From: Hellea sp964576765
Lineage (GTDB): Bacteria > Pseudomonadota > Alphaproteobacteria > Caulobacterales > Maricaulaceae
Length of the DNA: 14,693 nucleotides
Reading direction: 5' to 3'
Assembly: GCA_964576765.1 (NCBI GenBank)
Contig: CAZNWH010000056.1
Location: 1-14,693 of the forward strand
Every line of letters begins with the position of its first letter. Within the stretch, counting starts at the first letter, position 1. The notes below the pieces were generated by a model. The model was given only the letters and a program-made list of their open reading frames with translations. It did no database searches and had not been told where the DNA came from. Made by a program: the position numbers and the translations under genes. Positions 1 through 7,552 of this stretch are shown one piece after another.

Positions 1-129
1 CGCTCAATATCATGGCTTAGCTCGGACTTTCATGTTTCCTTTGCCGTTCATAAAGAGCAAACTTATTAGCGGCAAAAATCATATGAGCTTAATTACGTTT
101 ATTCAATTTCTATAAAACAGAAATGTTCT
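1..129. other. Left-edge non-coding stretch
   Basis: No convincing gene is visible between the window edge and the symporter promoter. Frames 1 and 2 of the plus strand are open from the edge for only about 22 and 37 codons and read like nothing I recognise. On the minus strand the longest methionine-started frame is 13 codons. The stretch may include the 3' end of an upstream gene cut by the window. Confidence 0.4.
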
Positions 130-159
130 TTGAAATACTGCATCCGAATGCAATAAAAC
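130..159 (+). promoter_or_regulatory. Candidate promoter of the symporter operon
   Basis: A possible -35 box TTGAAA (130-135) and a weak -10 box TAAAAC (154-159) are separated by 18 bp. The inverted-repeat operator at 138-153 fills the spacer, a common arrangement for LacI-family repression. An alternative -10 is the TATATA run at 161-166. The boxes are imperfect, so the call rests mainly on position and on the operator. Confidence 0.35.
138..153. promoter_or_regulatory. LacI-type operator, site 1 (upstream of symporter)
   Basis: CTGCATCCGAATGCAA matches the 16-bp palindrome found at 1847-1862 with two changes. It sits about 32 bp before the symporter ATG. A central CG within a hyphen-free inverted repeat is typical of LacI-family operators, and a LacI-family gene lies in this operon. 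That this regulator binds here is inferred. Confidence 0.7.
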
Positions 160-184
160 ATATATATCATTTTTGGTGACAAGT

Positions 185-1819
185 ATGGATCATTTTGGAA
201 CGCTCAATTGGGCTATCGTCATTGCGTATCTGCTGGGCAACCTGCTGCTCGGCTATATGATGAGCAGGCGCGTTAAAACGTCAGAAGACTACTATCTTGG
301 TGATCGTTCTGCCCCGTGGTGGGCCATTGGAATTTCTGTCATTGCCACCTATGTGAGCGCCCTGTCCTTCTTAGGAGGCCCTGCTTGGGCTTATGGCGAC
401 GGTATGGCGGCGCTGGCCATCCACATAAATTACCCTCTTGTTATATTCGTTGTTGTCGCGGTCTTCCTCCCGTTCTTTTTTAATAGCGGTGTTGCCTCAA
501 TATATGAATATCTTGAGCGGCGTTTCGGCCGTAAGTCTCGCACGATAATGAGCCTGCTATTTCTGATTACGCAAAGTATAACCGCGGCTTCAATCCTGAC
601 AGCAACGGCTGTTGTCGTCACATTTGTCACCGGTATAGATGCCAAAATGGCGGTATGGATAATGACGGCTATTGTCCTTGTTTACACGCTTATGGGGGGC
701 ATGAACGCTGTTATCTGGACGGATGTATTACAAGGTTTCATCTTATTCCTTGGGGCTGGCATTGTGCTTTATTTTTTACTCGGCGCGGTCAGTCCTGTAT
801 CGGGAGCCTTAGAAAACCTTGCGCAAAACGGAAAATTAAATCCGATCAATACTTCCTTAGATTTCACAGTCGCCCCGACAGTCTGGGCGGGAGTCTTTGC
901 CATGACATTATTTCATATTACCGTTTATGGGGCGAACCAAATGATGGTGCAGCGCGCACTTGCGGCTAAGACGATTGGCGACGCTAAGAAATCCTATTTG
1001 CTGATGGGATATGCGGCGTTCTTTATTTATTTCCTATTCTTCTTTGTGGGCGCTCTCCTATTTGTGCATTTCAAAGGCGAGCCCTTTAAGCAGCCTAATG
1101 AAATCATTCTGACCTTTGCAAATTCATTAACCATCCCTGGACTTATGGGCATCCTAGCCGCCGCAGTATTATCTGCCTCTATGTCGAGCCTGTCCTCTGC
1201 TTTTAATTCCCTTGCAACAATTACTGTGACGGATTTGTACCGTATGTTCTTTAAAAAAGACGCAGATGAGAGCCACTACCTTTTCATGTCTCGTCTGTTT
1301 ACGGTCTTTTGGGGCCTTATGGTTATCCCTATGGCCTATGCCTTTATCAGTAGCGGCGGCTCGATACTCGAAGCTCTTTCCAAAGCAGGCTCTTATTTTG
1401 TAGGCGCGAAGCTTGCTATGTTTGGAATGGGCTTCTTTTCAAAACATGTGAGCGAGCGCGGCCTTTTGATTGGCGTGGCAGCTGGCTTTATTGGCCTGAT
1501 CATTACAGTTGGTTTTGGCGGACTTATGGGCATTAAAGGCCTCATGCCAGAAATTGCTTGGCCTTGGTATGTCGTAATTGGCGGCGCGGTTAATATTGCT
1601 GTTTCATGGATCGCCAGTGTCATATTGGATGGCTTCCAGAAAGACTGGCACCCCCAAACCGTTCCCGGCCAGCTCAAGGCTTTTCGGGACTCCGGAGCCT
1701 CACAAAAGGAAGAGGGTTGGTATATTGTCCCTGGTAAAATTGATCGCGCGGCCTGGGGCCTGCCCTTTATGTTTGTGGGTATTATCCTCTTCTTGCTGTG
1801 GTTTGGAACCCTCGGTTAG
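185..1819 (+). CDS. Sodium:solute symporter (SSS/SGLT-like family)
   Basis: An inner-membrane, LeuT-fold secondary transporter that would couple sodium influx to uptake of a small organic solute. The 544-residue protein has about thirteen or fourteen hydrophobic segments. Family hallmarks are visible: YYLGDR at 36-41, the first-helix block SALSFLGGPAWAYGDG at 58-73, the signature GGMNAVIWTDVLQ at 171-183, and a later SASMSSLSSAFNS block whose serines correspond to the sodium-site region of the family. I chose ATG 185 because GGTGA (175-179) is a reasonable ribosome site five bases upstream; in-frame TTG 173 and GTG 176 overlap that site. It is first in the plus-strand operon, behind an operator-like repeat, so it probably imports the cluster's substrate or a breakdown product. 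Family members carry sugars, carboxylates, amino acids or vitamins, so the substrate is open. Confidence 0.93.
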   Translation: MDHFGTLNWAIVIAYLLGNLLLGYMMSRRVKTSEDYYLGDRSAPWWAIGISVIATYVSALSFLGGPAWAYGDGMAALAIHINYPLVIFVVVAVFLPFFFNSGVASIYEYLERRFGRKSRTIMSLLFLITQSITAASILTATAVVVTFVTGIDAKMAVWIMTAIVLVYTLMGGMNAVIWTDVLQGFILFLGAGIVLYFLLGAVSPVSGALENLAQNGKLNPINTSLDFTVAPTVWAGVFAMTLFHITVYGANQMMVQRALAAKTIGDAKKSYLLMGYAAFFIYFLFFFVGALLFVHFKGEPFKQPNEIILTFANSLTIPGLMGILAAAVLSASMSSLSSAFNSLATITVTDLYRMFFKKDADESHYLFMSRLFTVFWGLMVIPMAYAFISSGGSILEALSKAGSYFVGAKLAMFGMGFFSKHVSERGLLIGVAAGFIGLIITVGFGGLMGIKGLMPEIAWPWYVVIGGAVNIAVSWIASVILDGFQKDWHPQTVPGQLKAFRDSGASQKEEGWYIVPGKIDRAAWGLPFMFVGIILFLLWFGTLG

Positions 1820-1846
1820 AAAGTGCCGCGCGGAACAATTTTTATT

Positions 1847-1862
1847 TTGCATTCGAATGCAA
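1847..1862. promoter_or_regulatory. LacI-type operator, site 2 (perfect 16-bp palindrome)
   Basis: TTGCATTCGAATGCAA is a perfect inverted repeat in the 104-bp gap between the symporter and the dehydrogenase. It is the best copy of the motif in the window and defines the TTGCATTC half-site. Its position 62 bp before the dehydrogenase ATG suggests an internal, separately regulated promoter. A TGTGATAGT extended -10-like element begins just after it at 1863, but no good -35 is visible. Confidence 0.78.
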
Positions 1863-1892
1863 TGTGATAGTAGAAAATGCAATGTGATAGTA
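1856..1892. repeat. 17-bp direct repeat with 20-bp period beside operator 2
   Basis: AATGCAATGTGATAGTA occurs at 1856-1872 and again, identically, at 1876-1892. The first copy begins inside the operator, so the duplication repeats the right operator half (AATGCA) and the following TGTGATAGTA, but not the central TTCG. The 20-bp period is about two helical turns. Confidence 0.9.
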
Positions 1893-1923
1893 AAACGGGC
1901 TACTCAAGCTTACGGAGACCAAA

Positions 1924-3246
1924 ATGGCAAAGTACCTCAAAAACGGTATAGATGCTGATACCAAGATGAAATCCGACGCAAAGGTTAGACAGACAGTTGA
2001 AAATATACTGTCTGAAATCGAAGAGCATGGTGACGCAACGGTTCGTAAATATTCAGATGCCTTTGACAAATGGACCCCTGAGAGCTTTCGCCTCTCCCGC
2101 GCTCAGATTGATGCTTGTTATGATGAGGTTCCGCAATCTGCGCAGGATGATATTCGCTTTGCGCAAACTCAGGTTCGTAATTTCGCCCAAATCCAGCGTG
2201 ACTCAATGCTTGACGTTGAAGTTGAAACCCTGCCCGGCGTCACGCTTGGACATCGTCACGTTCCCGTCAATGCAGCCGGGTGCTATATTCCGGGTGGAAA
2301 ATATCCCCTTATTGCCTCTGCGCATATGTCGGTCGTCACGGCCAAAGTCGCCGGCGTTCCCCGCGTTATAGCTTGCGCGCCGCCATTTAATGGCCGACCT
2401 CATCCCGCCATTGTCATTGCTATGGATATGGCAGGGGCGGATGAAATATATTGCGTGGGCGGGGTTCAGGCCGTAGGCATGATGGCGATTGGCACGCAGA
2501 GCTGCCCGCCCGTCGATATGCTAGTCGGTCCCGGTAACGCCTATGTCGCAGAAGCGAAGCGACAACTTTTTGGCCGCGTCGGCATCGACCTCTTCGCAGG
2601 GCCGACGGAAACGATGATCATTGCAGATGACACTACAGATGGCGAAATATGTGCCGCTGACCTATTGGGGCAAGCAGAACACGGCGTTAATTCTCCTGCT
2701 GTGTTAATTACGAATTCTGAAAAATTAGCCCATGACACAATTGCCGAAGTCGAGCGTCAGCGCCATATCCTCTCAACTGGAGACATTGCTGGTAAAGCTT
2801 GGGATGATTACGGCCAAGTTATTTTATGTGACAGCTATGAAGAGATGGTCGAGATGGCCGATTTTGTGGCCTCAGAACATGTTCAAGTTATGACAAAAGA
2901 TCCCAATTACTTTCTTGAAAACATGACCAATTACGGGGCGCTGTTTCTCGGACATGAAACCAATGTCGCTTATGGCGATAAAGTGATTGGTACCAACCAT
3001 ACCCTGCCCACAAACAAGGCCGCGCGCTATACGGGCGGCTTATGGGTCGGCAAGTTTCTTAAAACCTGCACTTTTCAGCGCGTAACTGAAGACGCCTCTG
3101 TGATAGTGGGAGAATATTGTTCGAGGCTTTGTTCCTACGAAGGATTTGCCGCGCATAAAGAACAAGCTGACATCAGGTTAAGGCGCTTTGATAGCCAAAA
3201 TATACAAGGACTGGATATCCTACCCTCCCCGCGTAAATCCGCCTAG
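1924..3246 (+). CDS. Histidinol dehydrogenase-family dehydrogenase (HpsN-like, catabolic)
   Basis: A 440-residue member of the zinc- and NAD-dependent HisD family. HisD itself oxidises histidinol to histidine in two steps; HpsN, a family member, oxidises the alcohol of 2,3-dihydroxypropane-1-sulfonate to the acid. The catalytic set aligns with HisD: zinc ligands Q250, H253, D352 and H411, and the glutamate-histidine pair E318/H319 that acts as base in the oxidation. Start ATG 1924 follows GGAGA at 1914-1918. No other his gene is nearby, and the neighbours are a symporter, a LacI repressor and catabolic enzymes, so oxidation of a primary alcohol to a carboxylate in a degradation route is more likely than histidine synthesis. 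I cannot tell from residues whether the substrate is a sulfonate, and no sulfite-releasing enzyme is in the window, so I give no symbol. Confidence 0.87.
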   Translation: MAKYLKNGIDADTKMKSDAKVRQTVENILSEIEEHGDATVRKYSDAFDKWTPESFRLSRAQIDACYDEVPQSAQDDIRFAQTQVRNFAQIQRDSMLDVEVETLPGVTLGHRHVPVNAAGCYIPGGKYPLIASAHMSVVTAKVAGVPRVIACAPPFNGRPHPAIVIAMDMAGADEIYCVGGVQAVGMMAIGTQSCPPVDMLVGPGNAYVAEAKRQLFGRVGIDLFAGPTETMIIADDTTDGEICAADLLGQAEHGVNSPAVLITNSEKLAHDTIAEVERQRHILSTGDIAGKAWDDYGQVILCDSYEEMVEMADFVASEHVQVMTKDPNYFLENMTNYGALFLGHETNVAYGDKVIGTNHTLPTNKAARYTGGLWVGKFLKTCTFQRVTEDASVIVGEYCSRLCSYEGFAAHKEQADIRLRRFDSQNIQGLDILPSPRKSA

Positions 3247-3260
3247 CGCTTGGATATTTT

Positions 3261-4289
3261 GTGACGGATTTCCAAAAAGAAAAGTCTGTTATTCGGGCCT
3301 ATATGGATGCGTTTGACAAGGCCGATATTAGCCATCTTGAAAGCCGTCTGGCCTCGGTAACAACGCCTGACTATCATTGGCGCGGCATGCATCCATTTTA
3401 TGAGCAGATAGGCGCTAAAAATGTTGCCACGCAATTTTGGGCTCCTTTGAAAACAAGCCTGACGTCACTTCAGCGCCGTGAAGACATATTCTTTACCGGT
3501 CAGAATATTTACGCTGATGATAACCAGGTATGGAGCTGTTCTATGGGGCACTTTCTTGGTCTTTTTGATCACGATTGGCTAGGCATACCAGCGACACGAA
3601 AAATGGTATTTCTGCCTTATGCAGAATTTCACCGCATTGAAGGCGATAAAATTGCGCAAAGCGCTCTGTTCATCGATATTATTCGCGTAATGCAACAAGC
3701 GGGTATTGATCCTTTCCCTCACCAAACGGCTAGCGCGATTATCCAGCCTGGTCCGCGCACACATGATGGTCAACTTTATAACGCCCATGATCCAAAGGAC
3801 GCTCAAGATACACTTGACCTAATAGAAGAGATGGTTGCGGATCTGTCTGCACTGAATAGTTCAGGTAATGACCGTCCAGGGCCTGAGCTTCTGGCTAAGA
3901 CGTGGCATGATGACATGATCTGGTACGGCCCTGCAGGTATCGGGGCTGCCTTCACAATACCCCGTTATCAGGAGCAGCACCAATACCCATTTCGTGAACA
4001 GCTAGGTGATAAAGTGTTTAATGGGCATATCACGCGTTTTGCTGAAGGCAATTATGCGGGCTGGTTTGGCTGGCCCAATCTTAATAACCGTAACTTAGGC
4101 GGTTTTTTAGGTCTGCCTAAAAGTGACATATTGGCTGAAATGCGAGTTGTCGATATCTACAGACGAGATGGCCATAAACTGGCAGAAAATTGGGTGTTCA
4201 TTGATATATTATACTATCTTATTCAGCATGGCATCGATTTGCTTAAAAATCCAAATGCCGTAAAAGACCTTCATGGAGCCTCAACCTAA
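3261..4289 (+). CDS. Two-domain SnoaL/NTF2-like protein (first of three)
   Basis: A 342-residue protein made of two NTF2/SnoaL-like halves, roughly 1-165 and 180-342. SnoaL-type folds include polyketide cyclases and other small hydratases, isomerases and lyases, so the fold gives a class but no reaction. The C-terminal half contains WYGPAGIG at 221-228 and ENWVFID at 309-315, both closely matched by the protein at 6500-7552, which makes the two paralogues. Translation starts at GTG 3261, only 14 bases after the dehydrogenase stop, with at most a weak GGA upstream, so coupling is likely; ATG 3303 is a less likely alternative because it removes the first helix of the domain. Its end overlaps lacI by 17 bases. 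The substrate is unknown. Confidence 0.82.
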   Translation: MTDFQKEKSVIRAYMDAFDKADISHLESRLASVTTPDYHWRGMHPFYEQIGAKNVATQFWAPLKTSLTSLQRREDIFFTGQNIYADDNQVWSCSMGHFLGLFDHDWLGIPATRKMVFLPYAEFHRIEGDKIAQSALFIDIIRVMQQAGIDPFPHQTASAIIQPGPRTHDGQLYNAHDPKDAQDTLDLIEEMVADLSALNSSGNDRPGPELLAKTWHDDMIWYGPAGIGAAFTIPRYQEQHQYPFREQLGDKVFNGHITRFAEGNYAGWFGWPNLNNRNLGGFLGLPKSDILAEMRVVDIYRRDGHKLAENWVFIDILYYLIQHGIDLLKNPNAVKDLHGAST

Positions 4290-5295
4290 ATCACGTCTGC
4301 GCGCTACGAGCTATGATGTAGCACGGCTGGCCGGAGTCTCCCAATCTGCCGTTTCACGCTGCTTTAAACCCGGCGCGTCAGTCTCCAAAAAAATGCGTGA
4401 TAAAGTCATGGAGGCTGCAAAAGAACTACACTACCAGCCTAACGCTATTGCGCGAGGCCTTATAACGCGGCGCTCTAATCTGATAGCTGTACTTGTCTCC
4501 TCACAAATGAATTTCTATTATCCTGAAGTTCTCTTTCAATTAACGGACCGTTTTTCGAAACAAGGCCTACGCGTTTTACTCTTTACGATAAACGAAGAGG
4601 CTGATGTGGAAGAGGCCTTAAACCAAGTGTGGCAATATCAGGCAGACGGCGTCATATCCGCCTCTTATCTCTCAATTGAGCAGCACAAATTACTCGAGGA
4701 ACGCCATATCCCCGTGGTCATGTTCAACCGCTATTTTGATGATTATGAGACCAATTCTATCTGGTGTGACCCTGCAGGGGCCACTGACACAATGATAAAA
4801 CACCTTGTTGATTTTGGGCATAGAAAATTTAGCCTTTTAGAAGGCCCTAATTATTCAATGGTCAATGCGCAGCGTATGAAGCTCGTCCGAGAAGCGATTA
4901 AGACCTATGCTGGTGACATTGTCTCAGAGGCACGCGGGAATTACCGCTATGAAAGCGCAGCCGCCGCGACGCAGTCACTCATGAGCGGAAAGATAAAACC
5001 AACGGCGATTATCGCGGCAAATGATATGATGGCTATGGGGGCGTTAGATGAATTGAAAAACGTTATGGGGCGCTCTGTCCCGAAAGACGTCTCAGTGGTT
5101 GGCTTTGACGGTATTGGCGCGGCCCGTTTTGCCAGTTATGAACTCACAACAATCCGGCAGCCTATTGGCCGCATGGCTGACGCCGCGGTTTCTGTGCTCG
5201 TTGACCGCGTTGAAAACCCTGAGCTCTCACATGAAAAACGCGTCTTAACAGGCTCCTTTATTCAAGGCACGTCTACCGGTTTCGCCAAAAATTAA
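4273..5295 (+). CDS. LacI-family transcriptional regulator
   Basis: A 340-residue repressor-type regulator. Residues about 12-68 form the LacI helix-turn-helix (TSYDVARLAGVSQSAVSR) followed by the hinge helix NAIARGL, whose leucine inserts at the central CG of operators in this family. Residues about 70-340 form the periplasmic-binding-protein-like effector domain, including AAND and VVGFDG segments typical of the family. The ATG lies inside the last codons of the upstream gene (17-base overlap) without a clear ribosome site, so it is translated by coupling and transcribed with the operon. Five TTCGAA-centred palindromes in the window, three in this operon and two before the TonB receptor, are its probable operators; autoregulation through sites 1 and 2 is likely. 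The effector is probably the imported compound or an intermediate, which is inference. Confidence 0.93.
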   Translation: MEPQPKSRLRATSYDVARLAGVSQSAVSRCFKPGASVSKKMRDKVMEAAKELHYQPNAIARGLITRRSNLIAVLVSSQMNFYYPEVLFQLTDRFSKQGLRVLLFTINEEADVEEALNQVWQYQADGVISASYLSIEQHKLLEERHIPVVMFNRYFDDYETNSIWCDPAGATDTMIKHLVDFGHRKFSLLEGPNYSMVNAQRMKLVREAIKTYAGDIVSEARGNYRYESAAAATQSLMSGKIKPTAIIAANDMMAMGALDELKNVMGRSVPKDVSVVGFDGIGAARFASYELTTIRQPIGRMADAAVSVLVDRVENPELSHEKRVLTGSFIQGTSTGFAKN

Positions 5296-5313
5296 AACCT
5301 GAGAATTATAAAA

Positions 5314-5329
5314 TTGCATTCGAAGTCAT
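5314..5329. promoter_or_regulatory. LacI-type operator, site 3 (lacI-methyltransferase gap)
   Basis: TTGCATTCGAAGTCAT joins the TTGCATTC half of site 2 to a GAAGTCA half like those before the TonB receptor. It lies in the 71-bp gap between lacI and the methyltransferase gene. A weak internal promoter could overlap it (TTGCAT 5314-5319, 17 bp, TAAATT 5337-5342). Its match to the reverse complement of site 5 is 15 of 16. Confidence 0.68.
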
Positions 5330-5366
5330 TGCGGCTTAAATTCCTTTGAAAGAAGAGGAATTTGCC

Positions 5367-6503
5367 ATGAAAACGAGCACCGATCGTATCTTAACCACCC
5401 ATGTGGGAAGTATGCCCCGTAGCAAAGCTGTCACGGATTGTGTGTTCTCACATGAACAAGGCAATCCCCTTCCAGATGCGGCTCAAATTATTTCTAAAGC
5501 CGTTAAAGATGTTGTCAAAAAACAAGCCGAAGCCCGAGTAGATATTGTCAGTGACGGCGAGATGTCAAAGATATCCTATGCCACCTATATCAAGGATCGC
5601 ATCACGGGTTTTGATGGTGATAGTCCGCGTAAGCCTCCAAAAGATTTGGAAGATTTTCCGGGCTTTCTAAACCGTCAGGCCAGCGGCGGCGGAACGCCTA
5701 CCTATCGTCGTCCGTGCTGCGTAGGCCCTATTAAAGTCAAATCTATGCAGCCCCTTCAAGAAGACCTTGATAATTTTTCTTCGGCTCTCAAAGGAGTCGA
5801 AGTGGAAGAGGGCTTTATGAATGCCGCATCCCCTGGCGTCATTGCCCTCTTCCAACCTAACAACCATTATAAAACCCAAGATGAATATCTTGAAGCCTTG
5901 GCCGAAGCCATGCGCCCTGAATATGAAGCTATCGTTGAAGCAGGCTATATCTTACAGCTCGACAGTCCTGATCTTGGGCTTGGTAAACATATGATGTTCA
6001 AGGATGAGCCTGAAAACTATGCAAAGCTCGCGGGCGCTCACGTTGAAGCTTTAAATCACGCTCTTCGAAATGTAGATGGTTCACGCGCGCGTATGCATAT
6101 TTGTTGGGGTAATTATGAAGGGCCGCATCACTATGATGCCCCTATGAGTGAAGTTATGCCTGTTGCTCTGACAGCCAAGCCTCAAGGCCTTCTCTTCGAA
6201 AACTCAAACCCGCGTCACGCGCATGAATGGGTAGAAGTCGCGGCTATGGATATTCCGGATGACAAAATTCTCATTCCTGGCGTTATCGATAGCACCACGA
6301 ATTTTATTGAGCATCCTGAACTTGTTGCGCAACGCATAGAACGTTTTGCCAATATCGTTGGCAAGGAGCGCGTTATCGCCGGCAGTGATTGCGGCTTTTC
6401 TACATTTGCCGGCTTCGGCGCTGTCGATGAAGATATCGTCTATGCCAAACTAAAAACGATGGCTGAAGGCGCTGAGATAGCAAGTCAGCGTTTGTGGGCT
6501 TAA
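5367..6503 (+). CDS. MetE C-terminal-type zinc methyltransferase (cobalamin-independent)
   Basis: A 378-residue single-barrel protein corresponding to the C-terminal catalytic half of cobalamin-independent methionine synthase, which is about 750 residues in full. It opens with TTHVGSMPRS, the family's N-terminal barrel motif. All four zinc ligands of MetE are present: H244 and C246 in MHICWGN, E278 in LFENSN, and C342 in GSDCGF, so a thiol-activating zinc centre is expected. Relatives include single-domain methionine synthases and epoxyalkane:coenzyme M transferases, so transfer of a methyl or alkyl group to a thiol is the family chemistry. ATG 5367 follows GAGGA (5355-5359); an upstream in-frame TTG at 5346 is less likely. 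It ends the plus operon, behind its own operator copy. A housekeeping methionine synthase is possible, but the setting suggests handling of a methyl group from the catabolised compound. Confidence 0.85.
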   Translation: MKTSTDRILTTHVGSMPRSKAVTDCVFSHEQGNPLPDAAQIISKAVKDVVKKQAEARVDIVSDGEMSKISYATYIKDRITGFDGDSPRKPPKDLEDFPGFLNRQASGGGTPTYRRPCCVGPIKVKSMQPLQEDLDNFSSALKGVEVEEGFMNAASPGVIALFQPNNHYKTQDEYLEALAEAMRPEYEAIVEAGYILQLDSPDLGLGKHMMFKDEPENYAKLAGAHVEALNHALRNVDGSRARMHICWGNYEGPHHYDAPMSEVMPVALTAKPQGLLFENSNPRHAHEWVEVAAMDIPDDKILIPGVIDSTTNFIEHPELVAQRIERFANIVGKERVIAGSDCGFSTFAGFGAVDEDIVYAKLKTMAEGAEIASQRLWA

Positions 6504-7552
6504 GTCATCCCGCTTGGGACTATAATGGGCTCAATATTTCGAGCCTTATTAAATTCTCGCATGCGGCCCAGCACATCAATACCGATCTGATTATATAAAT
6601 CTAATAAATCAACTAGCACCCAATTTTCACGTATTAATCCGTCATGAGCCCCGCCCACTTCACGCCGCCAGAAGTCAAGACTACGCAGTAGCACTTCTTT
6701 ATGTGTTGGTGCTATCCCCATCCAACCATCATCGGTAATGGTCAGGCGCATATTAGGCCAACCCGTTTCGCAAACATAAGCGCCCTGTCCAAACCAATGG
6801 GACCTTAAATCACCTGCATCATCAAGCTTGCGGTCTGGCATACCTCTTAAAAACGGAATTTGGTGCCAATGGCGAAACCCTGAAATACCCCGCCCCGTGC
6901 CAATACCTGCAGGGCCATACCAGTTAAATCGTGGATGCCAGTATGCTTCCAAATTCATAACTTTTGGATCAGGGTTAGATGGATATTTACAAAGATCCGT
7001 AAGCATATTTATGACGTGGTCCATCGTGGCTTGGCCGTCTCCAGAAGCGCTCAAACCATCTGCACTCATAGGCGCTGGCGTACAGAGATATTTCCCAAGC
7101 TGCGGGGCCATTGGCCATGCGCAGGCTTGCATCATAACTTCAGGGATATCCCAAATAGCTTGCATTTCGATAACGTGATTGTCTTCAATTTTAAAAAATT
7201 CATGGTAGCGCATATGCGTTACATGCCCAGTGGGCGGGATATCTAGAAAAGGAGACGTAAACGTTCCCATATAATTTCCCATAAAGCCGACCCAGTCTTG
7301 GCCTTCAGGCGTCGTTCCCGCGAGAGCTATCATATCTCTACGTTCTAAATCAGGCATCGCCTTATAAAGCGGAGTAAGAGCGGTTTGATAAAATGCCTCC
7401 CCACCCTTTAATGTCCCGAAGGGATGACATAGCTTTATCTTTGCAGTTTCAGAGAATAAGTTTTTAATAGATTTTTGAACAGAGGAGCCCTCAAAAGTCT
7501 CTGTTGTCTGGCGATAGCTTTTAAATAATGATTTGAGATCCTCAGGGGTCAT
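6500..7552 (-). CDS. Two-domain SnoaL/NTF2-like protein (second of three)
   Basis: A 350-residue two-domain SnoaL-like protein, last gene of the minus operon. The C-terminal half has WYGPAGIG at 211-218 and ENWVLVD at 309-315, the same motifs as the protein at 3261-4289, with similar flanking tryptophans and a HQ.PF element. The two are paralogues sitting in opposite operons of the same locus. Its ATG shares one base with the stop of the RraA-like gene (TAATG), so it is translationally coupled. Its stop is read from the same TTAA as the stop of the methyltransferase gene on the other strand. The reaction is unknown; a lyase, isomerase or cyclase role would fit the fold. Confidence 0.82.
   Translation of the reverse strand: MTPEDLKSLFKSYRQTTETFEGSSVQKSIKNLFSETAKIKLCHPFGTLKGGEAFYQTALTPLYKAMPDLERRDMIALAGTTPEGQDWVGFMGNYMGTFTSPFLDIPPTGHVTHMRYHEFFKIEDNHVIEMQAIWDIPEVMMQACAWPMAPQLGKYLCTPAPMSADGLSASGDGQATMDHVINMLTDLCKYPSNPDPKVMNLEAYWHPRFNWYGPAGIGTGRGISGFRHWHQIPFLRGMPDRKLDDAGDLRSHWFGQGAYVCETGWPNMRLTITDDGWMGIAPTHKEVLLRSLDFWRREVGGAHDGLIRENWVLVDLLDLYNQIGIDVLGRMREFNKARNIEPIIVPSGMT

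Noticed and set aside
655..969. Long alternative-frame reading frames inside the symporter and other genes
   Set aside because: They lie wholly within strongly supported genes, lack ribosome sites and have compositions expected of out-of-frame translation.
1821..1850. Possible terminator after the symporter: CCGCGCGG (1826-1833) followed by a T-rich run
   Set aside because: The 8-bp palindrome can form at most a three-pair stem with a two-base loop, too little for an intrinsic terminator.
1924..3246. Naming the dehydrogenase HisD or HpsN outright
   Set aside because: Catalytic residues are common to the whole family, and neither histidine genes nor sulfonate-cleavage genes are present, so the substrate cannot be assigned.
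6503..6525. Possible terminator hairpin TCCC-GCTT-GGGA between the convergent operons
   Set aside because: The stem is four pairs, extends only with a bulge, lies inside the end of a coding region and has no T-run on either strand.
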